NCBI RefSeq assembly: GCF_042658685.1
Contig: NZ_JBHSQY010000001.1
DNA: 64,000 bases
Direction: 5' to 3' (one strand)
Source: Macrococcoides bohemicum
GTDB taxonomy: Bacteria > Bacillota > Bacilli > Staphylococcales > Staphylococcaceae
Positions 8,995-17,852 of the stretch are shown in pieces. Under the pieces are notes generated by a model that searched no databases, was not told the origin of the DNA, and saw only the letters and a list, made by a program, of their open reading frames with translations. The translations under genes and the position numbers were made by a program. Each line of letters opens with the position of its first letter. The stretch's first letter is position 1.

Positions 8995-11331
8995 ATGAAT
9001 AAAAAAGCATTAAATATTTTAGAATACGATAAAATAATAGAACGTGTTGTTGAGTTTTCTCAAAATGAACTGTCTTCACATATTTTACAATCTACACATC
9101 CAACGTCAAACATTGATGAAGTACGTGAAATGATGACGCACCTGGAAGAGGCCCGTGTCATAGAGATGGGACAAAGTGAACCAGGTATGAGCATGCTTTC
9201 TGATATTGAAGGACTTGTGCGACGTGCTGTCATCGGTTCGGTCTTATCTGTAATCGAACTCAATAAAATTAAAAATAACATTAAAGTCATTAATCGATAC
9301 AAAACTTATATCTTTAATCAATTTGAAGAGCGCGAATTAGAGATTCCTCTCATTTACAATCAATTAAAACAATTACCAATGATAACAGAACTAGCCGAAT
9401 CTATTCAGGCGAAGTGTGATGAAACGAGTCTATATGACAATGCATCCCCTGAACTTGCTCAAATTCGCCAGGAAATGAATCGTATCAATCGTAAAATCAA
9501 AGAAAAATTAGAACAAATTGTGCGTAGTTCAAACAATCAAAAGAAATTATCTGATGCAATTGTCACTGTTCGTAATGGTCGACAAGTTATCCCTGTAAGA
9601 AGCGAATACAAACAGGATTTTCCTGGAATCGTCCATGATACATCATCAAGTGGTCAGACATTCTATATTGAACCGAATAGTATCGTTCAGCTGTCAACAG
9701 AATTAAACAGTGTAACACATAGGGAAAACGAAGAAGTAGAACGTATTCTTTATGAACTGACAAACGAAGTAGCAGAGTATGATAATGCATTAACATATTC
9801 GACCAAGGTATTAGCTGATTTTGATGTCAATCTTGCCAAAGCGAAATACGGAAACCGCAATAAGATGGTTATGCCTAATATCGCTGAAGAACGCACAATC
9901 GATTTGCCACAAGCATGGCATCCGATGTTACCGAAAGAGACAGTTGTTAAAAATAATATTGTATTCTATCCTGATATTCACACAGTGATCATAACCGGTC
10001 CGAATACAGGTGGTAAAACAGTAACGTTAAAGACTGTCGGACTTATTATTCTAATGGCACAAAGTGGTATGATGATTCCTGCATTTGAAGGAGCAACGAT
10101 AAGTATCTTTGATGAAGTATTCTGTGATATAGGTGATGAACAGTCTATCGAACAGTCACTTTCAACATTCTCAAGCCATATGACCAATATTGTATCGATA
10201 TTAGAAAAAATGACTGAGCAAAGCTTTGTTATGTTTGACGAACTGGGTGCAGGTACGGATCCTGCTGAAGGTGCAGCACTTGCGATGAGTATACTTGATC
10301 GTTGTTTAAGTCGCGGTGTTATGACGATGGCAACGACACATTATCCTGAACTTAAAGCATACAGTTACAACCGTGACCATGTTATGAATGCGAGTGTAGA
10401 GTTTGATGTAGAGACATTAAGTCCGACGTATCGTTTGTTGATGGGTATTCCAGGTAAGAGTAATGCTTTCGATATCGCTAAAAAACTTGGACTTGATCTT
10501 TCAATTATCAAAGAAGCACGTCAAATGATCAATATGGATAATAAAGAAATCGATAATATGATTGCCTCATTAGAGAAGAATGCAAAGCAAATTGAAGATG
10601 ATAGAGCGCTGACTGAAACATTAAAGATTGAAGCTCAGAACCTACACAAAGATTTAAATAAGGCATTCTCAAGTTACGAAAAACAAAAAGAAAACTTAAT
10701 TGAAAATGCAAAGCAGCAGGCGAATGATATCGTTAAAAAAGCCGAAAAAGAAGCGGATGATTTATTAAAGCAACTGCGTAATCTAAAATCAAATGCCGAT
10801 ATTAAAGAGAACGAGTTGATAGAACAACGTTCAAAATTATCAGGTATGTATCACGAAGCAAAGATTAAACAAAATAAAAAGTCGACTAAAGATGAAGTCA
10901 TTACAAAAGGTGATCATGTAAAAGTTTTAAGCTATGGTCAAAAGGGTGTTATCTTAGATGTTGATGGTGAAGAAGCTGTAGTTCAGATGGGGATCATCAA
11001 GATGAAACTGCCATTAAATGAACTTGAAAAAGAAGCGCCACCAAAACAAGAGAATCACCGCGTTGTACCACGTGCTAATCGTCAAACGATAAAAATGGAA
11101 CTTGATCTTCGTGGTGAACGTTATGAAGATGCATTGTATAAAGTTGAACAGTATTTAGATCAGGCGATTCTATCAAATTATGAACAAGTGACGATTATTC
11201 ACGGTAAAGGTACAGGCGCATTGCAAAAAGGTGTTCAGCAATATTTAAAGAAATCTAAAGCAGTGAAATCATTTAGAGGTGGCATGCCTTCTGAAGGTGG
11301 CTTTGGTGTAACTGTAGTAGAGTTAAAATAA
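8995..11331 (+). CDS. mutS2: MutS2 protein (Smr-domain ATPase/nuclease)
   Basis: A MutS paralogue without the mismatch-recognition domain. In Firmicutes it acts on branched DNA and on stalled, collided ribosomes. The core (about 1-330) leads to Walker A GPNTGGKT (about 335) and Walker B with MFDELGAGTDPAEGAAL (about 415). A long coiled coil (about 520-620) follows, then a KOW-like region and a C-terminal Smr domain with LDLRG and HGKGTG. At 778 aa it is full length. The ATG at 8995 lies 5 nt after the polX stop, with an AGGGAAG site upstream, so polX and mutS2 form one unit. Confidence 0.95.
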   Translation: MNKKALNILEYDKIIERVVEFSQNELSSHILQSTHPTSNIDEVREMMTHLEEARVIEMGQSEPGMSMLSDIEGLVRRAVIGSVLSVIELNKIKNNIKVINRYKTYIFNQFEERELEIPLIYNQLKQLPMITELAESIQAKCDETSLYDNASPELAQIRQEMNRINRKIKEKLEQIVRSSNNQKKLSDAIVTVRNGRQVIPVRSEYKQDFPGIVHDTSSSGQTFYIEPNSIVQLSTELNSVTHRENEEVERILYELTNEVAEYDNALTYSTKVLADFDVNLAKAKYGNRNKMVMPNIAEERTIDLPQAWHPMLPKETVVKNNIVFYPDIHTVIITGPNTGGKTVTLKTVGLIILMAQSGMMIPAFEGATISIFDEVFCDIGDEQSIEQSLSTFSSHMTNIVSILEKMTEQSFVMFDELGAGTDPAEGAALAMSILDRCLSRGVMTMATTHYPELKAYSYNRDHVMNASVEFDVETLSPTYRLLMGIPGKSNAFDIAKKLGLDLSIIKEARQMINMDNKEIDNMIASLEKNAKQIEDDRALTETLKIEAQNLHKDLNKAFSSYEKQKENLIENAKQQANDIVKKAEKEADDLLKQLRNLKSNADIKENELIEQRSKLSGMYHEAKIKQNKKSTKDEVITKGDHVKVLSYGQKGVILDVDGEEAVVQMGIIKMKLPLNELEKEAPPKQENHRVVPRANRQTIKMELDLRGERYEDALYKVEQYLDQAILSNYEQVTIIHGKGTGALQKGVQQYLKKSKAVKSFRGGMPSEGGFGVTVVELK

Positions 11332-11351
11332 TACAATGTGAGGCGATTGAT

Positions 11352-11450
11352 TTGGATAACTTTGATATGTATAAACTTGCAAAAGTATTGATCGTTGTAT
11401 CAATTTTAATGTTAATTGCGGGTGTCATATATTTATTTATTGCATTATAG
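11352..11450 (+). CDS. 32-aa single-span membrane protein
   Basis: A TTG start at 11352 follows GTGAGGCGA at a plausible spacing. The frame encodes MDNFDMYKLA, then a hydrophobic segment (KVLIVVSILMLIAGVIYLFIAL) running to the stop. It lies 20 nt after mutS2 and upstream of the trxA promoter. No family is recognised. The confidence is moderate because the start is not ATG and the frame is short. Confidence 0.5.
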   Translation: MDNFDMYKLAKVLIVVSILMLIAGVIYLFIAL

Positions 11451-11480
11451 GGTATAACTATAATAGAGTGAGCAAAAGTA

Positions 11481-11509
11481 GTGACCAACGAATTTTAATT
11501 TGCTATACT
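11481..11509 (+). promoter_or_regulatory. Promoter of trxA
   Basis: GTGACC at 11481-11486 and TATACT at 11504-11509 are 17 bp apart, giving a start near 11516 and a short leader containing TTAGGAGGAA ahead of trxA. Confidence 0.55.
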
Positions 11510-11549
11510 CCATTTATATTAATCAGAAATATTAGGAGGAAATTATATT

Positions 11550-11864
11550 ATGGCTATTATTAAAGGAACTGATACAAACTTTGAAGAAAACATTAAAGAA
11601 GGTGTAACATTAGTAGACTTCTGGGCACCTTGGTGTGGACCTTGTAAAATGATCGCACCCGTTTTAGAAGATTTAGCGAAAGACGTTGAAGGTAAAGCAA
11701 ACATCGTTAAAGTTGATGTTGATGAGAACCAGGAAACTGCTGCTAAATTTGAAGTTATGAGTATCCCAACGCTTATCGTATTCAAAGACGGTCAAGCTGT
11801 TGATAAAGTTGTTGGTTTCCAACCAAAAGAACAATTACAAGCTGTTTTAGAAAAACATTACTAA
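11550..11864 (+). CDS. trxA: Thioredoxin
   Basis: A 104-aa disulfide reductase with the classic active site WAPWCGPCK (Cys29 and Cys32), the cis-proline loop SIPTL and a C-terminal helix. It reduces cytoplasmic disulfides, with electrons from thioredoxin reductase. The AGGAGGAA ribosome binding site is strong, its own promoter is visible, and a strong terminator follows, so it can be expressed alone. Confidence 0.98.
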   Translation: MAIIKGTDTNFEENIKEGVTLVDFWAPWCGPCKMIAPVLEDLAKDVEGKANIVKVDVDENQETAAKFEVMSIPTLIVFKDGQAVDKVVGFQPKEQLQAVLEKHY

Positions 11865-11889
11865 GATTAAGCTAAAAAATAATATTTTT

Positions 11890-11920
11890 AAGAGTGAAAT
11901 CTTTTGATTTTGCTCTTTTT
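11890..11920 (+). terminator. Terminator of trxA
   Basis: AAGAGTGAAATC and GATTTTGCTCTT form the arms around TTTT, followed by T5. Confidence 0.85.
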
Positions 11921-11968
11921 ATTTTGGTGTGTTTTACTAGTGTTAAGTAAAGAAATGTGGTGAATGTT

Positions 11969-13780
11969 ATGGAGGATTATGAATTAAATATTAAACGTAA
12001 ACTAGCAGTGCTGCCGAATGAACCAGGTTGTTATCAGATGAAAGATAAGAATGGCCAAGTCATCTATGTCGGTAAAGCAAAAAATTTACGTAACCGTGTA
12101 CGCTCTTATTTTTCCGGTGCACATGATGAAAAGACAACACGTCTCGTGTCAGAAATACGAGATTTTGAATTTATCGTAACGAATACAGAGATTGAATCGC
12201 TATTGTTAGAATTGACACTTATAAAGAAGTATTATCCGAGGTTTAATATTTTGTTAAAGGATGATAAAAGTTATCCTTTTATTAAAATTACGAACGAGAA
12301 ACATCCAAGATTGTTAGTTACACGTACAGTAAAAAAAAATAGTGGTAAATATTTTGGACCTTATCCCAATGCTTATGCCGCACATGAAACTAAAAAATTA
12401 TTAGACCGTATTATTCCACTACGTAAATGTAATCATCTACCGGATAAATTATGTTTATATTATCATATCGGACAATGTTTAGGACCATGTGTATATAATG
12501 TTGAAGAACAGCAGTATCGACATTACATTCAGGTTGTGACGGATTTTTTAAATGGTCAAGATACAGCAATTATTGATGACTTACGTGCAAAGATGAATGA
12601 ACGTGCTGAAAATCTTCAGTTTGAAGAAGCAAAAGAATATCGAGACTTAATCTCTCATGTTGAGTCACTCATGTTTAAACAAAAGATGATGACGAGTGAT
12701 ATGACAACTAGAGACGTTTTCGGATATGCAGTTGACAAAGGTTGGATGTGCATACAGGTATTCTTTATTCGCCAGGGTAATCTCATAGAAAGAAAAGTGA
12801 CGATGATTCCGTTGATTGATGATTCAAAGTCACATTTTTACAATTTTATCGGACAGTTTTATGGTTTAGCCGAAAATTTATTGCCGGCTGAAGTGCATGT
12901 ACCTACTGGACTGGATGTAAATATGATTAAGTCAGTTGTAGATACAAAAGTCATTCAACCTCAGCGAGGTAAGAAAAAAGAGATGGTGGATCTTGCAGTT
13001 AAAAATGCGAAGATTGCTTTGTCAAATAAGTTTGAGATCATTGAACGTGACGAAGAAAGAACTGTAAAAGCGATTGAAGAACTTGGTAATGCAATGGGTA
13101 TTGAAACACCGGTCCGTATTGAAGCCTTTGATAACTCAAATACTCAAGGTGTCGATCCAGTGGCTGCAATGGTGTGTTTTGTTGATGGTAAACCAAGTAA
13201 ACGGGATTATAGAAAATATAAAATCAAGACTGTAACAGGACCAGATGATTATGAAAGTATGCGAGAAGTCGTTCGTCGCCGTTATTCACGCGTGCTAAGA
13301 GAAAATTTACCCTTACCAGACTTAATCGTTGTCGATGGTGGTAAAGGGCATATGAGCAGTGTTATCGATGTGCTTGTTAACGAATTAAATCTAGATATTC
13401 CAGTTGCAGGTTTGAAGAAGAATGATAAACATATGACTGCTGAATTACTATACGGTGAAGACTTTGATGTCATTCCATTAAATAAAAAGAGTCAAAGCTT
13501 CTACTTACTACAACGTATTCAGGATGAAGTCCATCGCTTTGCGATTACCTTCCATAGAAACACACGTAGAAAAACAGGTTTATCTTCACAACTAGATGCG
13601 ATTGAAGGTATAGGTCCAAAGAGAAAACTAATGCTAATGAAACATTTCGGTTCAGTGCGTCGTATAAAAGAAGCATCCATTGAAGAAATAAATCAAATCG
13701 GGGTTCCTATTAAACTGGCGACAGAAATACACAATACTTTAAATTCAGAGCAGGAAAAAGCTGAACATCACAGTGAATAA
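11969..13780 (+). CDS. uvrC: Excinuclease ABC subunit C
   Basis: The dual-incision nuclease of UvrABC nucleotide excision repair. The N-terminal GIY-YIG domain (PGCYQMKDKNGQVIYVGKAKNLRNRVRSYF split here for length: residues about 16-45) makes the 3' cut. It is followed by the zinc-free CNHLPDKLCLYYHIGQCLGPC region, a UVR motif (about 195-230), the RNase H-like C-terminal nuclease (EAFDNSNTQG; PDLIVVDGGKGH) and tandem HhH motifs (IEGIGPKRK). The ATG at 11969 is taken as start rather than the GTGs at 11957/11960, because GTGGTG acts as a weak ribosome binding site. The 603-aa length is normal. Confidence 0.95.
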   Translation: MEDYELNIKRKLAVLPNEPGCYQMKDKNGQVIYVGKAKNLRNRVRSYFSGAHDEKTTRLVSEIRDFEFIVTNTEIESLLLELTLIKKYYPRFNILLKDDKSYPFIKITNEKHPRLLVTRTVKKNSGKYFGPYPNAYAAHETKKLLDRIIPLRKCNHLPDKLCLYYHIGQCLGPCVYNVEEQQYRHYIQVVTDFLNGQDTAIIDDLRAKMNERAENLQFEEAKEYRDLISHVESLMFKQKMMTSDMTTRDVFGYAVDKGWMCIQVFFIRQGNLIERKVTMIPLIDDSKSHFYNFIGQFYGLAENLLPAEVHVPTGLDVNMIKSVVDTKVIQPQRGKKKEMVDLAVKNAKIALSNKFEIIERDEERTVKAIEELGNAMGIETPVRIEAFDNSNTQGVDPVAAMVCFVDGKPSKRDYRKYKIKTVTGPDDYESMREVVRRRYSRVLRENLPLPDLIVVDGGKGHMSSVIDVLVNELNLDIPVAGLKKNDKHMTAELLYGEDFDVIPLNKKSQSFYLLQRIQDEVHRFAITFHRNTRRKTGLSSQLDAIEGIGPKRKLMLMKHFGSVRRIKEASIEEINQIGVPIKLATEIHNTLNSEQEKAEHHSE

Positions 13781-13823
13781 TAAAGAATATTATTAAATTA
13801 AAATGTTTGTGAAATTACTTAAT

Positions 13824-13838
13824 TGAGAATCATTTTCA
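13824..13838. promoter_or_regulatory. Fur-box-like operator upstream of sdhCAB
   Basis: TGAGAATCATTTTCA matches the 7-1-7 Fur core TGATAATnATTATCA at 13 of 14 informative positions or nearly so, and is a near-perfect inverted repeat. It lies about 25 bp upstream of an extended -10 (TGGTACAAT, 13861-13869). Iron control of succinate dehydrogenase, an Fe-S enzyme, would make sense but is inferred. Confidence 0.55.
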
Positions 13839-13860
13839 TACCCCACAGAACGTTAAAGAG

Positions 13861-13869
13861 TGGTACAAT
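13861..13869 (+). promoter_or_regulatory. Likely sdhCAB promoter (extended -10)
   Basis: TGGTACAAT fits the extended -10 pattern TGnTATAAT with one mismatch. No good -35 is visible. The 12-nt inverted pair GTTTGTGAAATT (13805-13816) and AATTTCACAAAC (13884-13895) flanks it, with a third TTGTGAATTTAC copy at 13960-13971. These resemble half-sites of the redox repressor Rex (TTGTGAAnnnnTTCACAA). Confidence 0.45.
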
Positions 13870-13999
13870 GATGATGAAAATTAAATTTCACAAACTTTTT
13901 TTTATGCAAAATTGTAATCGGTTTCTTGATTTACCGTTTGAACAAGCGTATTATTGAATTTGTGAATTTACTTAAAAAGATGTGTAGGGGGGACTTCAC

Positions 14000-14611
14000 T
14001 TGGCAAGCTCAGAAAAATCATTTGCATTACGTAGGTTACATTCTTTACTTGGTGTGATTCCATTAGGTGTATTCTTAATTCAGCACTTAGTGATCAACCA
14101 CTTTGCAGTAAACAGTCCGGAAGCTTTTAATAATGCTTCAGACTTTATGTGGAATTTACCATTTAAGATTGTATTAGAAACACTTGTTATTTATTTACCA
14201 ATTTTATTCCATGCAATCTATGGTGTGTATATCGCATTTACTTCTAAAAATAATGTGACACATTATTCGACGTTTAGAAACTGGATGTTCTTGTTACAAC
14301 GTATTACAGGTATTATCGCTTTTATCTTTATCGCGATTCACGTTTGGCAAACACGTGTTCAGGCAGCATTAGGACATCACATTAATTACGATATGATGGC
14401 TGATTTATTCAATAGTCCAATTAATGTTATTGGATACGTTATCGGTATTGTAAGTGTTATCTTCCACTTCTCAAATGGATTATGGTCATTTGCAGTAAGT
14501 TGGGGCATCACACAGTCAGATCGTTCACAAAAAATTATGGCTTATGTGTCATTAGGTGCATTTTTAGTCATTACTTTCATCGGATTACGCGCGTTATTTG
14601 CATTTATGTAG
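14000..14611 (+). CDS. sdhC: Succinate dehydrogenase cytochrome b558 subunit
   Basis: The haem-binding membrane anchor of complex II, carrying electrons from SdhB to menaquinone. It has five hydrophobic segments in 203 aa with conserved histidines in them (LIQHLVINH near 28, FHAIYGVYIAF near 75, IHVWQT near 115, and IFHFSNGLWSF near 155), as in the B. subtilis-type diheme SdhC. The start is TTG at 14000, set by AGGGGGGA at 13986-13993. It is the first gene of sdhCAB. Confidence 0.95.
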   Translation: MASSEKSFALRRLHSLLGVIPLGVFLIQHLVINHFAVNSPEAFNNASDFMWNLPFKIVLETLVIYLPILFHAIYGVYIAFTSKNNVTHYSTFRNWMFLLQRITGIIAFIFIAIHVWQTRVQAALGHHINYDMMADLFNSPINVIGYVIGIVSVIFHFSNGLWSFAVSWGITQSDRSQKIMAYVSLGAFLVITFIGLRALFAFM

Positions 14612-14640
14612 GATAAGAAATTTAGGGGAGTGACATTATA

Positions 14641-16404
14641 ATGGCAAAAAGTAATATCATTGTTGTCGGCGGTGGATTAGCCGGATTAATGGCAACAATT
14701 AAAGCAGCAGAGGCAGGTACAAGTGTAGATCTTTTCTCATTAGTACCCGTTAAACGTTCTCACTCAGTGTGTGCACAAGGCGGTATTAATGGTGCAGTAA
14801 ATACGAAAGGTGAAGGTGACTCACCTTTAATTCACTTTGATGATACAGTATATGGTGGAGATTTCTTAGCAAACCAACCACCTGTTAAAGCGATGACAGC
14901 AGCAGCGCCTGGTATCATCCATTTATTAGACCGTATGGGTGTTATGTTCAACAGAACACCAGAAGGATTACTTGATTTCCGTCGTTTCGGTGGAACGTTA
15001 TATCACCGTACAGCATTTGCTGGTGCGACAACAGGACAACAATTATTATATGCATTAGACGAGCAGGTACGTAAATTTGAAGTTGAAGGTTTAGTTACGA
15101 AGTATGAAGGATGGGAATTCTTGGGTGCAGTTATTGATGACGAAGGCGCTGCACGTGGTATCGTTGCTCAAAACTTAACAACTTCTGAAATTAAATCATT
15201 TGGTTCAGATGCAGTTATTATGGCGACTGGTGGTCCTGGTATTATCTTTGGTAAGTCTACAAACTCTATGATTAATACAGGATCTGCAGCTTCTGTTGTC
15301 TATCAACAAGGTGCAATCTATGCCAATGGTGAATTCATTCAAATTCACCCGACAGCAATTCCTGGTGATGATAAATTACGTTTAATGAGTGAATCAGCAC
15401 GTGGTGAAGGTGGTCGTGTTTGGACTTATAAAGACGGTAAACCTTGGTACTTCTTAGAAGAGAAATATCCTGACTATGGTAACTTAGTACCTCGTGATAT
15501 CGCAACGCGTGAAATCTTTGACGTATGTGTGAACCAAAAATTAGGTATCAATGGTGAGAACATGGTATACCTTGATTTAAGTCATAAAGATGCACATGAA
15601 TTAGACGTTAAATTAGGTGGAATCATCGAAATTTACGAAAAATTCACGGGTGATGACCCTCGTAAAGTGCCGATGAAGATTTTCCCTGCAGTGCATTATT
15701 CAATGGGTGGAATCTGGGTAGATTACGATCAGATGACGAACATTCCAGGATTATTTGCAGCAGGTGAATGTGATTACTCTCAACACGGTGGTAACCGTCT
15801 AGGTGCGAACTCTTTATTATCTGCAATATACGGCGGTATGGTAGCAGGTCCAAATGCTATTAAATATATTAAAGCGCTAGATAAATCATATACCGATTTA
15901 CCGGATGATATTTATACACGTAAAGTTGAAGAAGAGCAACAACGTTTCGATGCTTTATTAAATATGAAAGGTTCTGAGAATGCATATAAACTGCATAAAG
16001 AACTTGGTGAAATTATGACGGCAAACGTAACAGTTGTACGTCATAATGACCGATTATTAGAAACAGATAAGAAAATTGTAGAATTAATGGAACGTTACCA
16101 TGATATTGATATGGAAGACACTGCGTTATGGAGTAACCAGGCAGTATTCTTTACACGTCAATTATGGAACATGTTAGTGTTAGCACGCGTTATGACAATT
16201 GGTGCGTATAATCGTAATGAATCACGTGGTGCACATTACAAACCTGAATTCCCTGAACGTAATGACGAAGAGTGGTTAAAAACAACGATGGCTAAGTTTA
16301 AAGGCGCTAAAGAAGCACCTGAATTCTACTATGAGCCAGTTGATGTTAGCTTAATCCCACCACGTGTACGTGACTACTCTAAGAAGGCAAAAGGAGGTAA
16401 ATAA
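14641..16404 (+). CDS. sdhA: Succinate dehydrogenase flavoprotein subunit
   Basis: Oxidises succinate to fumarate. The FAD dinucleotide fold is at the N-terminus (VVGGGLAGLMA). The covalent-FAD histidine motif follows (KRSHSVCAQGGIN, His near 41), then the active-site segments FIQIHPTAIPG and MSESARGEGG, and the FAD-binding GECDYSQHGGNRLGANSLL near the C-terminal half. Its 587 aa is standard. The GGGGAG ribosome binding site lies 8 nt upstream. It is co-transcribed with sdhC and sdhB. Confidence 0.97.
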   Translation: MAKSNIIVVGGGLAGLMATIKAAEAGTSVDLFSLVPVKRSHSVCAQGGINGAVNTKGEGDSPLIHFDDTVYGGDFLANQPPVKAMTAAAPGIIHLLDRMGVMFNRTPEGLLDFRRFGGTLYHRTAFAGATTGQQLLYALDEQVRKFEVEGLVTKYEGWEFLGAVIDDEGAARGIVAQNLTTSEIKSFGSDAVIMATGGPGIIFGKSTNSMINTGSAASVVYQQGAIYANGEFIQIHPTAIPGDDKLRLMSESARGEGGRVWTYKDGKPWYFLEEKYPDYGNLVPRDIATREIFDVCVNQKLGINGENMVYLDLSHKDAHELDVKLGGIIEIYEKFTGDDPRKVPMKIFPAVHYSMGGIWVDYDQMTNIPGLFAAGECDYSQHGGNRLGANSLLSAIYGGMVAGPNAIKYIKALDKSYTDLPDDIYTRKVEEEQQRFDALLNMKGSENAYKLHKELGEIMTANVTVVRHNDRLLETDKKIVELMERYHDIDMEDTALWSNQAVFFTRQLWNMLVLARVMTIGAYNRNESRGAHYKPEFPERNDEEWLKTTMAKFKGAKEAPEFYYEPVDVSLIPPRVRDYSKKAKGGK

Positions 16405-16406
16405 TC

Positions 16407-17171
16407 ATGGCAGAAAAAACGATTAAACTGATCATTACACGTCAAAAAGATCAAAATTCTAAGCCTTATGATGAAACATTTGTGATTCCTTACCGTCCAA
16501 ATATGAACGTTATTGCTGCGTTGATGGAAATTCAACGTAATCCAGTAAATGAACGTGGTGAAAAAACGACACCTGTAACATGGGATATGAACTGTCTTGA
16601 AGAAGTTTGTGGTGCATGTTCAATGGTAGTCAATGGAAAAGCACGTCAATCTTGTTCAACAATTATTGATACATTAGAGCAACCAATTCGTTTAGCACCT
16701 ATGGCAACATTCCCTGTTATTCGTGACTTACAAGTTGATCGTACGAAAATGTTCGATAACTTAAAACGTGTTAAAGCATGGGTTCCAATTGATGGAACAT
16801 ATGACTTAGGACCAGGACCACGTATGCCAGAGAAGAAACGTCAGACAGCATATGAATTATCTAAATGTATGACATGTGGTGTATGTTTAGAAGTATGTCC
16901 GAACGTGAATGCTAATTCGAAATTTATGGGTGCACAAGCTATTTCACAAGTACGTTTATTCAACCTACATCCAACAGGAAGCATGAACAAAGATGAAAGA
17001 ATTCATGCTTTAATGGAAGAAGGCGGATTAGCAGAATGTGGTAACTCACAAAACTGTGTAAGAAGCTGTCCAAAAGGCATTCCTTTAACAACATCAATCG
17101 CTGCGATGAACCGTGAAGCAACATTCCAGATGTTCAAATCGTTCTTCGGTTCGGATCATCAGGTAAACTAA
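16407..17171 (+). CDS. sdhB: Succinate dehydrogenase iron-sulfur subunit
   Basis: Passes electrons from SdhA to the membrane anchor through three Fe-S clusters. The 2Fe-2S ligands are in the CLEEVCGACSMVVNGKARQSC region. The 4Fe-4S and 3Fe-4S ligands are in CMTCGVCLEVCP and CGNSQNCVRSCPKGIP. Length (254 aa) is normal. Its ATG follows the sdhA stop by 2 nt, with AAAGGAGG just before the stop, so translation is coupled. The operon ends here. Confidence 0.97.
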   Translation: MAEKTIKLIITRQKDQNSKPYDETFVIPYRPNMNVIAALMEIQRNPVNERGEKTTPVTWDMNCLEEVCGACSMVVNGKARQSCSTIIDTLEQPIRLAPMATFPVIRDLQVDRTKMFDNLKRVKAWVPIDGTYDLGPGPRMPEKKRQTAYELSKCMTCGVCLEVCPNVNANSKFMGAQAISQVRLFNLHPTGSMNKDERIHALMEEGGLAECGNSQNCVRSCPKGIPLTTSIAAMNREATFQMFKSFFGSDHQVN

Positions 17172-17300
17172 GAGGCTATCTACAAAGCGTTAAGTCTCAA
17201 GTAAACTGGAAACAAACACAAGAAATCGTTCTTTGATTTTGAAGTGTTTGTTGAAGTTTACCTAGAGACTGCTTTGAAGATGCCGTTTCAGAAAAGAGGC
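17172..17300. repeat. Long imperfect hairpin behind sdhB
   Basis: The segment GGCTATCTACAAAGC...AAACAAACAC (about 17174-17219) pairs imperfectly with AGTGTTTGTTGAAGTTTACC...GCTTTGAAGATGCC (about 17240-17283), giving arms of roughly 40 nt. Its 5' motif AGAGGCTATC-n-n-n-AAAGCGT recurs at 17295-17314. It contains no gene. It could protect the sdh mRNA 3' end or be a degraded repeat element. Confidence 0.5.
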
Positions 17301-17325
17301 TATCGCCAAAGCGTTTAGCCCTTAT

Positions 17326-17366
17326 AAAAGGTTTTGAGATTCTTAATTCTCAAAACCTTTTTTTAT
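17326..17366 (+). terminator. Terminator of sdhCAB
   Basis: A 13-bp perfect stem (AAAGGTTTTGAGA / TCTCAAAACCTTT) is followed by a T-rich tail; this is the clear Rho-independent end of the operon. Confidence 0.9.
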
Positions 17367-17417
17367 TTGTACATTATTTGATATGATAAGTTTAAAGGTG
17401 AATAGAGGTGTAGCGCA

Positions 17418-17852
17418 GTGGATCAATCAATCGTCACATTAGAATATGAGTTAAGAAGGCTAGCTGAAATTATAAAAAATGAAGGCCGTAGTGAATTAAT
17501 AAAACACGAAATTACAGAAACGCAGTTTATTGCAATTCAGTGGATTAAAGAAGCAAGTCCCTTAAATATCGGAACACTTGCAAAACACATGAATTTAGCA
17601 ATTTCATCCACTTCTGAACTTGTTGATGCACTTAGTAACAATGGATTTGCAGAGCGTGTGAAACAAACTGATGATAAACGTAAAGTAAGTATTCAACTTA
17701 CTGAAAAAGGTGAATCGGTAATAGAAGCGGTTATCATTAAAAGACAAAAATTTTTGAAGAAGATTGTAGAAGAGAGTATGATTGATACAATACCAATATT
17801 TAAGGAACAAATACATAAGTTGTACAGTGCAACAGAAGAAGGTGGAAAGTAG
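17418..17852 (+). CDS. MarR family transcriptional regulator
   Basis: A 144-aa winged-helix regulator. The wHTH includes ETQFIAIQWIKEASPLNIGTL, the recognition helix SSTSELVDALSNNGF and the wing DDKRKVSIQLTEKG; terminal helices dimerise. It starts at GTG 17418 after AGAGGTG. Its stop overlaps the murI GTG by one base. A MarR gene ahead of the glutamate racemase gene is also found in B. subtilis (ysmB), so this is a conserved neighbourhood. The ligand and targets are unknown. Confidence 0.85.
   Translation: MDQSIVTLEYELRRLAEIIKNEGRSELIKHEITETQFIAIQWIKEASPLNIGTLAKHMNLAISSTSELVDALSNNGFAERVKQTDDKRKVSIQLTEKGESVIEAVIIKRQKFLKKIVEESMIDTIPIFKEQIHKLYSATEEGGK

Noticed and set aside
11543..11785. Minus-strand frame of 80 codons over trxA
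   Set aside because: It mirrors the conserved trxA coding sequence and has no family resemblance.
13805..13910. GTTTGTGAAATT ... AATTTCACAAAC followed by T8 as a uvrC terminator
   Set aside because: The arms are 67 nt apart, too far for a normal intrinsic terminator; operator-like half-sites are a better reading, although weak termination cannot be excluded.
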